Origin: Phoronis pallida
Lineage: Eukaryota; Phoronida; Phoronidae
Direction: 5' to 3'
NCBI GenBank assembly: GCA_028565715.1
Contig: JAOXYC010213240.1
Coordinates: forward strand, 1 to 11,224
Length of the DNA stretch: 11,224 nucleotides
Made by a program: the position numbers and the translations under genes. This document shows positions 5,898 to 11,224 of this stretch, piece by piece; within the stretch, counting starts at the first letter, position 1, and every line of letters starts with the position of its first letter. Under the pieces are notes generated by a model. It worked only from the letters and a program-made list of their open reading frames with translations, had not been told where the DNA came from and searched no databases.

Positions 5898-6347
5898 TTA
5901 TACAAAGTCATCACTTAAAGGTTCCAACATCCAATTATTCCCTTTACCTGGGTCATCATCATGGCGCGGCACTTTGACGAAACATTTGTTCATACTTAGC
6001 TTATGTCTGATAGAGTTTTTCCAGCCCTTTTTGTTTTCCCTATAGTACGGAAAGTTTTTCATGATGAATTCGTAGATACCATTTAGACACAGTCTTTTTA
6101 CTGGGCTTGATCGGATAGCCATCATGATGAGTTCGTCGTAGCTAAAGGGAGGCTTCTCCCCGCGTGACGCGTCCAAAGAGACATCGTCTTTTACAGCACC
6201 ATGGGCATGCTCATTACTGCCTTCGGGACTGAGCGTTGGGCATTCCAATTCTTCCTCCCGTGGTACATTCTCTTCCTTTTCACCTAGTATGCTGCTAATA
6301 GTGAAATTACTAGAGCGTCTGATCGGCGTCTGTTCTTCCGCTGTCAT
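5898..6347 (-). CDS. foxg: FoxG-type forkhead protein, truncated in wing 2
   Basis: The 149-codon frame starts at the first ATG ([11 protein letters not shown]). Residues 15-21, FTISSIL, are an eh1 motif, the Groucho/TLE co-repressor binding site also present at the N-terminus of FoxG/BF-1 proteins. Residues 23-60 are acidic and low-complexity. The forkhead domain begins at about residue 65 ([15 protein letters not shown]) and continues [18 protein letters not shown], recognition helix [12 protein letters not shown] (109-120), CFVKVPRH and [13 protein letters not shown]. This wording is characteristic of FoxG. The protein stops after SDDFV, where FoxG continues through wing 2 and a long C-terminus. 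Unusual changes are RHN to RHK in helix 3, RHY to RHD, and GNYW to GNNW. FoxG genes act as forebrain or anterior transcriptional repressors. A truncated protein retaining eh1 and helix 3 is possible, but the downstream remnant favours a recent pseudogene or degraded paralogue. FoxG genes are usually intronless, so lack of introns does not show retroposition. Confidence 0.8.
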   Translation of the reverse strand: MTAEEQTPIRRSSNFTISSILGEKEENVPREEELECPTLSPEGSNEHAHGAVKDDVSLDASRGEKPPFSYDELIMMAIRSSPVKRLCLNGIYEFIMKNFPYYRENKKGWKNSIRHKLSMNKCFVKVPRHDDDPGKGNNWMLEPLSDDFV

Positions 6348-6380
6348 TTTTGTGATTTGGACCTCACAGGTATTCCACCG

Positions 6381-6480
6381 TATATTTTATGCACGTATTT
6401 TCCGACTTGACTGCCGAGATCTTATCACCCAGTCAATCACAGAATAGCTCACCCCCCGCCAACTTTTGAATAGCCAATCA
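6381..6480 (-). promoter_or_regulatory. Putative promoter of the FoxG-like gene
   Basis: On the minus strand upstream of the ATG there is an ATTGG box (complement of CCAAT at 6474-6478), a G-rich run GGCGGGGGGT (complement of 6451-6460), a second GTGATTGA (6431-6440) and a TATA-like ATAAAATATA (6381-6390) about 35-45 bases before the start codon. CAATCAC occurs twice, about 41 bases apart, at 6434 and 6475. The order CCAAT, GC-rich, TATA-like is promoter-like, but this is inference from motifs alone. The implied 5' UTR would be very short. Confidence 0.35.
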
Positions 6481-6689
6481 CTGAAGGGCTTGAATGAGAC
6501 CTCTGTTTACGTTTGAGATCAAACCGTTGCAAGTTATGAAACATTCGGCGGGCTGGTTTGTTTTAGTACGGCTAAATAGAGGTTTTTGACGGTCATTAAT
6601 TTTGTCACAGTTTGGTGATTCAATCAGAGTAAGACTCCACTTGCACATCAATTGTTTTCTAACCGCGGACTACTGGACACACTTCAGGC

Positions 6690-6707
6690 GCGTAACTACT
6701 GTTACGC
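6690..6707. repeat. Small perfect hairpin GCGTAAC-TACT-GTTACGC
   Basis: Seven-base perfect arms flank a four-base loop. It stands alone, just upstream of the duplicated segment at 6731, and may mark the edge of an element. No T-run follows. Confidence 0.4.
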
Positions 6708-6730
6708 CAGGTACGCACCAGACAAGTAAT

Positions 6731-6919
6731 TGAATGAATGGACCCATGCCCCCAGGGATAAACATAGACTCCATTATGTAAACCGTTTATGTAATTTTAA
6801 AATGCACTAAAACGTTGAGCTGCCATTGGTGAAAGACGAATGAGTGAATAAATGCATCAATCCCCCGGGGACAAACATACACACATGTACATGTAGACTC
6901 TATCATTGTTTATGTAATA
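6731..6919. repeat. Diverged direct duplication of about 70-80 bp
   Basis: Copy 1 (about 6731-6799) and copy 2 (about 6840-6919) share, in order, TGA(A/G)TGAAT, ATGC, CCCCC(A/C)(G)GGG(A)(T/C)AAACATA, TAGACTC, AT and GTTTATGTAAT. Copy 2 carries an extra ACACATGTACATG segment. The copies are separated by about 40 bases. It is non-coding, and probably two copies or halves of one short interspersed element. Confidence 0.5.
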
Positions 6920-7068
6920 ATCACATTCGATATCTAACGGGTCACATTAAACTGCTCAATGTCCTTACTGTGATCTATTATATTAATTTGACAAAAGTGA
7001 TATAATTTTAGCAAATTTTGCGTCCAGTAGGGCCTATACACAGCAAACATTTTCGCTTGGTGGGAAAA
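6920..7068. other. A+T-rich intergenic sequence
   Basis: I see no gene, motif or repeat structure between the two duplicated blocks. Confidence 0.4.
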
Positions 7069-7560
7069 TTAAGCCGGTGACCCCCTTTTTTTCTTGATAT
7101 TCTAAAGCAAATACATTTGCCAATAAAATATCAGATTTTAAGAAAAGTTCCTATCTAGCGTTTTTTTTCTGGATAATTTCACACAAATTTGACGTTAAAA
7201 TGTCTAAAATTTTGCTCACAAGCGTTCCTGAAGAAAACAACCGTTCACGGAAATTATTTTATGTCTTTCAAGTTATCCAAAGAGTGCATCCATTCGCCTT
7301 AAGTTCAACTTTCTTTTGGCATGTGCGTGGCTTTTTGTCAACTTAATACAACACCTTTGTGAACATGCCGAATCCTTAAAGTAGCAAAATAGCCTAAAGT
7401 TAGCGTTCCCGTAACGCCGAAGTTAAGTGGGTGACCCCCGATTTTTTTTTTGATTTTTCTAGTAACGAAGCACTAGTCATAATCTTCCCACCTGCCAAAC
7501 TTTAAGAAAATTCCTTTCATGGGATCTAAATTGAATATACGACTGTCTAACATTGGCAAC
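7069..7560. repeat. Two diverged copies of a roughly 140-bp element in direct orientation
   Basis: Copy 1 is about 7069-7215 and copy 2 about 7422-7557. Shared landmarks in the same order are TTAAG(C/T)(C/G)GGTGACCCCC, a T-run, TTGAT(A/T)TTCT, TTTAAGAAAA(G)TTCCT and AAATT(T)GA...TGTCTAA(A/C)A. The offset is about 354 bases, and the sequence between copies is A+T-rich and unrecognised. It is non-coding in both copies. Probably an interspersed repeat that inserted twice or was duplicated locally. Confidence 0.5.
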
Positions 7561-7825
7561 CACGATTGATGTAGCAAGACTGTGACTGTTGGTGATTATA
7601 ATGCAAATAGCCAACATCTAGGTTAAAAAATCAAAAAATATCAATTTAAGCTGTTATCTGTTTATTGTGAATATTGTGACTTACTAGGAATATTAGTCAA
7701 TCATAAATAAAACCCACATATTTGACATTATTGTAGCTTTACTTTAGGATCAACAACTTGAAACATATAGGCCTGCTAAGCAATCTTTGTCGATGTGCAT
7801 TCAGTAGCATTCATTACCATTTCCA
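7561..7825. other. A+T-rich intergenic sequence, nothing recognised
   Basis: No reading frame of note, repeat or regulatory pattern could be supported here. Confidence 0.4.
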
Positions 7826-7848
7826 ACTGAACCGAACCGAACCGAACG
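7826..7848. repeat. Short CCGAA-type microsatellite
   Basis: ACTGAACCGAACCGAACCGA contains about four copies of a GAACC/CCGAA pentamer, the first imperfect. Confidence 0.7.
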
Positions 7849-7976
7849 ATAAACTCGGTCCATGTAATTGGGTTGAGGCATGGAAAACCCAGGTATAAGG
7901 GCTCCGGCCCCTTTGCAAAATGTTTTTAATTTTAAACTTCAAAAACGTACTTCTTATAGAAGAAGTTTGATTGAAT

Positions 7977-8322
7977 GAAAATGCAGCAACATTCTGCACC
8001 ATTGGTCTTATTAAAGGTTTTTTCGTATCGAAGAAACGAACATTACTGGCTACCGTTGACAACTCAACTACATGTCGCGATGAGTATCAGCTAGTATTTG
8101 AGATTCGGTTGTTTTCTTTCTTCCAAATGTTGGCCCTATAATGTAGTTATGATTACAGAATGTATCAAGTCAGTGAGCCTTTATTAGCGCGATTTCTTTT
8201 AACTGTAGCATTGACGGGACAGTTGTTGGGTGAGAAACCAACGCATGCGTGTCGAATGAGAACAATTTGTTTCGCAGCTATAGAGAAATAGATCAGTGGC
8301 GCCGCATGTTGCTTCATTTTTA
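7977..8322. repeat. Inverted pair of related short segments
   Basis: AAAATGCAGCAACATTCTGC followed by ACCATTGGTCT (near 7978-8010) resembles the reverse complement of 8289-8322, AAAATGAAGCAACATGCGGC then GCCACTGATCT: about 24 of 31 positions. Translated, the two give (K)MKMQQHSAPLV and LKMKQHAAPLI, but the left copy has nearby stops and no ORF of either copy has a recognisable domain. It could be the arms of an old fold-back or two copies of a repeat in opposite orientation. Confidence 0.35.
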
Positions 8323-8399
8323 ATTTGAACTGCTCCCAATCTACACCCTTAGAATAAGCAAATTTTAATTTAAAGTTTAAAAACTGGCAATACATAAGT

Positions 8400-8832
8400 T
8401 CAAAAATAATTTATTCGATACGTATACTATTGATTAAATAAACGACATCTACAACTACAATTATTTTAAAATGCAAAATGACGACCCAAAATCGACAGTG
8501 TTATAATAAAAAAGAACGTGTATACCAAGTACAGCTAATAAAGAGCTTTAGAGCTCAAATCTTACAATGCTTAAAATTATCATCTTTCCAAGAAACCTAT
8601 TTTCATTGTTCGCCAGATATATTTCTTCACACTAATTCCGTCATGTTTACAATGCATCACATTTCTAACATGCTATTTATGAAAGTGGTGTAGTGTGTGA
8701 AAGGGCATTTATTAAAATGACAGAATGAAATATGGACAAAACAATGAATACAATATCTCTGGATATTGAGATGGCCGCCCTTGGTACTATTTTTGATTTA
8801 TGTAAATTTGTTGTTTTTATTAATTTTGTGCA
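8400..8832. other. A+T-rich stretch, no supported gene
   Basis: A 71-codon frame near 8478-8693 has no domain, no splice context and ordinary intergenic composition. I do not call it a gene. A small palindrome CAATATCTCTGGATATTG lies near 8751-8768. Confidence 0.4.
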
Positions 8833-8872
8833 GGGTAACTCTAGACAGCGGCTCTAGCACTTAGAGTTACCC
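8833..8872. repeat. Strong hairpin GGGTAACTCTA / TAGAGTTACCC
   Basis: Eleven-base perfect arms at 8833-8843 and 8862-8872 enclose 18 bases. The loop contains GCTCTAGC, and CTCTAGA/TCTAG repeats allow an alternative inner pairing. This is the most stable small hairpin I noticed in the window. Role unknown; it lies near the likely 3' end of the minus-strand transcript from 9097-9627. Confidence 0.6.
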
Positions 8873-8898
8873 CAACCAATATCATGTGTACATTCAAA

Positions 8899-8930
8899 TT
8901 TATTTTAAAATGCTCTAAATATGTTTTATT
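8899..8930 (-). terminator. Candidate poly(A) signals for the minus-strand gene
   Basis: TTTATT occurs at 8899-8904 and 8925-8930, giving AATAAA on the minus strand about 170-200 bases downstream of the stop at 9097-9099. The sequence is A+T-rich, so chance occurrence is possible. Confidence 0.3.
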
Positions 8931-9096
8931 TGGTAAAATAAATGTATTAAATCTCAAATCTAAATCTCAATGTGACAGGAAACATGTTGAGGAGGAGTTT
9001 ATTCCAAAAACCATCAATCAAATGCCGGCAGTCGATCCATGAGCCTCTCAGGTCAACCAGCACCCGTAGCGGCACATTGGTGCAGTGCAATTCTTG

Positions 9097-9153
9097 TTAT
9101 ACCTGTGTTATTACCAATTCCGCTACCATTTCTCTGATCTTGGGCTTGGAAAC
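9097..9153 (-). CDS. Putative exon of an unrecognised minus-strand gene
   Basis: On the minus strand, TTATTTTTACAG is a good acceptor directly before 9153. Phase-0 reading gives VSKPKIREMVAELVITQ, then V and stop (9097-9099). CAG|GTATAAC at 9103 also looks like a donor, so this may instead be a 51-base internal exon. Phase 1 is also open, reading FQAQDQRNGSGIGNNTG and beyond. No domain is recognised. Its partner is the exon at 9352-9627; the splice join between them is unresolved because no strong donor is visible there. Confidence 0.35.
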   Translation of the reverse strand, partial: VSKPKIREMVAELVITQV

Positions 9154-9351
9154 CTGTAAAAATAAGTCTATGTAAAGTTTCTTTATACGTTTTAAACTAT
9201 CAAAAATCTCATCTTTATAGATCGATAAAAACTTCGGTAGAGGAGTTTTTTTAAATTATTGGAACAAAGTTCTCCCTTTTTAAAACTAGCAGAAAGAGTT
9301 TCATTGCAATAAAAAGTGATTCTTACAATGAATGAGAAGTAATACCACCTT

Positions 9352-9627
9352 TTATTGGATGAGATTTTGAAAAATCATAGAACGTTGCTGTGCCTTCCAC
9401 TTAACATGTCTAAAGTTGTTTTCAGGTTTAATCTTGAGCAGCATTTTAATACTTTTAAAAACAGTGTTGGTGAATTTTAAGCATTTCCAGAGCGTCTGTA
9501 GAGTTGTTTCTGACGCTGTGTGTTTTGTCGTCTCATATTTTAATAAAAGTACCTTTTGGCGAGTTCCAGTTCTGGGAAAATTCTTCATGAAAACAAACTT
9601 GTCAGGAACCCATATTTCAAGAATTAA
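9352..9627 (-). CDS. Putative exon of an unrecognised minus-strand gene
   Basis: The minus-strand sequence TTCTCTATTACAG ends just before 9627, a good acceptor. From there one frame is open for 91 codons, beginning LILEIWVPDKFVFMKNF, passing GTRQKVLLLKYE and ETTLQTLWKCLKF, and ending in a Lys/Arg-rich tail with stop at 9352-9354. The product would be basic with an amphipathic middle. I do not recognise the family. Possible donors inside it are weak (AAAA|GTATTA near 9451, ACAT|GTTAAG near 9410). The opposite strand is also open, with a hydrophobic translation, but lacks splice support. Upstream exons, if any, would lie beyond 9650. Confidence 0.4.
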   Translation of the reverse strand, partial: LILEIWVPDKFVFMKNFPRTGTRQKVLLLKYETTKHTASETTLQTLWKCLKFTNTVFKSIKMLLKIKPENNFRHVKWKAQQRSMIFQNLIQ

Positions 9628-9792
9628 CTGTAATAGAGAATAATAATTGACATAAACGTATTCTTAAATATTTAAATATGATTTTAAATTACAAATGACA
9701 ATTTTAAAGCCACGAAATATTTATTTTATTCAGCACAAATATTAAGCAAAAGAAATAAACTGAAAGAAAGCAACGGAACTATGGCTATAACC

Positions 9793-10038
9793 CTTGTTGT
9801 GGATTCTATTTAGTCTATTCAGCCTATTCACTTATCTTATCAGTACATTCACTTATTCGGTCTATTCAGCTTATCAGTCCATTCAGTTATTTGTTCAGTT
9901 ACTCTTGTTTTAGCACTATTCAGTTTCATTCAGTTCATTGTTATGGGGTTAGTTGGGGCTGGCAGATGCCAGCTAGCTATTCAATAAACGAGTCTACTAG
10001 TTGAATCCATCTGAGTCAGTTGTGTATTCTACACTTGT
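9793..10038. mobile_element. Probable solo LTR with 5-bp target duplication CTTGT
   Basis: The body, 9798-10033 (236 bp), begins TGTGGATTC and ends ATTCTACA, so it has TG...CA termini with short inverted ends (TGTgGA / TCtACA). It is flanked by identical CTTGT at 9793-9797 and 10034-10038. Inside is AATAAA at 9983-9988, as expected for an LTR poly(A) signal, preceded by the hairpin GCTGGCA-GA-TGCCAGC (9958-9973). No primer-binding site, polypurine tract or gag-pol sequence adjoins it, so it would be a solo LTR. The left half is a degenerate TATTCAG/CATTCAG repeat. The retroelement family is not identified. Confidence 0.55.
9808..9936. repeat. Degenerate TATTCAG / CATTCAG repeat
   Basis: Variants of (T/C)ATTCA(G/C) followed by a few bases recur about ten times (TATTCAGCC, TATTCACTT, CATTCACTT, TATTCAGCTT, CATTCAGTT). 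It lies entirely inside the proposed LTR, in the place of U3. Confidence 0.6.
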
Positions 10039-10117
10039 TAAGGTGCCAGTTAGTCTCTCCCAAAACCCCTCTCGAACAGAATCCTTGTTTTAAACAACGG
10101 GCTGAGTTGAAGATTGC

Positions 10118-10206
10118 ATTATTGAGCAAGGAATAACAGCGTATTCGTGTTTAGGGGCACTAACATTACTCTCGCAGAATGTTCTTATTGAGCCAGGTTT
10201 AACAGT
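10118..10206. repeat. Detached copy (about 1.4 units) of the 66-bp minisatellite
   Basis: ATTATTGAGCAAGGAATAAC, then GCGTATTCGTGTTTAGGGGC, ACTAACATTACTCTCGCAG and AATGTTCTTATTGAGCCAGG, follow the array unit with a few substitutions. It is separated from the main array by about 290 bases of unrelated sequence. Confidence 0.8.
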
Positions 10207-10493
10207 GTTTATCTTGGTAGATATTTTGTTGGAGCGTTGTTTCGAGCTCGGTTTTCAGAGAGAAATAATACTGCTTGCATGGTTGGAAATATTTATTATA
10301 AATAATTGCTCTCTGCAAAGATGAGCGAATGAAAACGCCCTAGAGAGTATAGAATATACAAAGGTGATAACTAATAAGGGAATAGAGATGGGTGGGTGGC
10401 ATTTTTTTCAAAGTAGTTGAACTTTGTAGAGAAAAACTAGCGGAAACCGAAGAAAAATAGCAGATTTAGCGAGCGCAAACATACAATATTCTT
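10207..10493. other. Sequence between detached unit and main array
   Basis: I see no gene or repeat here. The composition is ordinary and slightly purine-rich near 10321-10460. It may be an insertion that split the array, or the array's original flank. Confidence 0.4.
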
Positions 10494-11224
10494 CTCGCAG
10501 AATGTTCTTATTGAGCCAGGAACAATAGCGTATTCATGTGCAGAGGCAGTGAGGCACTCACATTATTCTCGCAGAATGTTCTTATTGAGCAAGGAAACAT
10601 ATCGTATTCATGTGTAGGGGCACTTACATTATTCTCGCAGAATGTTCTTATTGAGCCAGGGATAATAGCGTATTCATGTGTAGGGGCACTTACATTATTC
10701 TCGCAGAATGTTCTAATTGAGTTAGGAAACATATCGTATCCATGTGTAGGGGCACTTACATTATTCTCGCACAATGTTTTTATTGGGCCAGGAATAATAG
10801 CGTATTCATGTGTAGGGGCACTTACATTACTCTCGCAGAATGTTTTTATTGAACCAGGAATAATAGCGTATTCACGTGTAGGGGCACTTACATTACTCTC
10901 GCAGAATGTTTTATTGAGCCAGGAATAATAGCGTATTCATGTGTAGGGGCACTTACATTATTCTCGCAGAATGTTCTTATTGAGCCAGGGATAATAGCGT
11001 ATCCATGTGTAGGGGCACTTACATTATTCTCGCAGAATGTTCTTATTGAGCCAGGGATAATAGCGTATCCATGTGTAGGGGCACTTAGATTACTCTCGCA
11101 TAATGTTTTTATTGAGCCAGGAATAATAGCGTATTCATGTGTAGGGGCACTTACATTACTCTCGCAGAATGTTTTTATTGAGCCAGGAATAATAGCGTAT
11201 TCATGTGTAGGGGCACTTACATTA
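10494..11224. repeat. 66-bp minisatellite, 11 units, running off the window
   Basis: CTCGCAG (CTCGCAC or CTCGCAT in two units) begins units at 10494, 10568, 10634, 10700, 10766, 10832, 10898, 10963, 11029, 11095 and 11161. The period is 66 except for a 74-base first unit, which has an 8-base insertion around GCAGTGAGGC, and a 65-base unit at 10898 missing one T. Because 66 is a multiple of three, frames stay open. The plus strand (10536-10928) repeats GALTLFSQNVLIEPG plus seven residues, and the minus strand (10508-10774) repeats CENNVSAPTHEY plus ten. The one-T deletion ends the plus frame at 10928. This is better explained as non-coding satellite than as a gene. Confidence 0.9.

Noticed and set aside
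5702-5977. 91-codon plus-strand frame with an internal CAG|GTAAGG
   Set aside because: Antisense to the FoxG-like gene and remnant, which explain the sequence better.
8165-8395. 76-codon minus-strand frame
   Set aside because: Only similarity is to an inverted segment near 7980 that has stops; treated as a repeat.
8478-8693. 71-codon plus-strand frame
   Set aside because: A+T-rich, no domain, no splice signals.
10536-10928. Repeat-protein gene
   Set aside because: The frame exists only because the period is 66; it is broken by a one-base deletion and the opposite strand is equally open.
10494-11224. CRISPR array
   Set aside because: Whole 66-bp units repeat with no unique spacers, and the context is an animal genome.

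Overview
This is eukaryotic, almost certainly animal, nuclear DNA. Two recognisable animal gene families are present, a Popeye-domain gene with GT-AG introns and a FoxG-type forkhead gene. The rest is A+T-rich sequence full of short fold-back DNA elements, a probable solo LTR, a tRNA-like SINE head and minisatellites. There are no operons or bacterial signals. The species cannot be named from the sequence; an invertebrate (marine deuterostome or mollusc type) is my guess from the small-element landscape and ACATGTACATGT-type words.

Layout. Positions 1-1364 hold three consecutive exons (1-176, 415-532, 1043-1364) of a plus-strand Popeye-domain (POPDC/BVES) gene whose 5' exons lie left of the window. 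Its 3' end is less certain: a candidate fourth exon starts at 2990, and a poly(A) signal lies at 3619. Its introns carry at least four fold-back or MITE-like elements, one with a perfect 9-bp target duplication, one with TTAA flanks and one carrying a nested insertion. From 4217 to 5400 the DNA is repetitive: a tandem array of about 94-98 bp units rich in GTCACATTTT, then A/T-rich duplications. A nested palindromic element follows at 5402-5538.

Positions 5743-6347, minus strand, hold a FoxG-like gene. A 149-codon reading frame carries an eh1 Groucho-binding motif and most of a FoxG forkhead domain, but stops inside wing 2. A shifted frame downstream still encodes what looks like the rest of wing 2 and the FoxG C-terminal MSPFLSL motif, so this is a broken or truncated FoxG copy. 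CCAAT, GC-rich and TATA-like sequences lie upstream.

Positions 6500-9000 are mostly non-coding, with diverged direct and inverted duplications and one strong hairpin. Positions 9097-9627, minus strand, contain two putative exons of an unrecognised gene. A 236-bp TG...CA element with CTTGT duplications (probable solo LTR) follows at 9798-10033. The window ends in a 66-bp minisatellite (10494 to the edge) that is open in both a plus and a minus frame.

I see no coordinated multi-gene system. The observations most worth following are the broken FoxG copy, the Popeye signature variants, the nested and precisely bounded mobile elements, and the in-frame 66-bp array.
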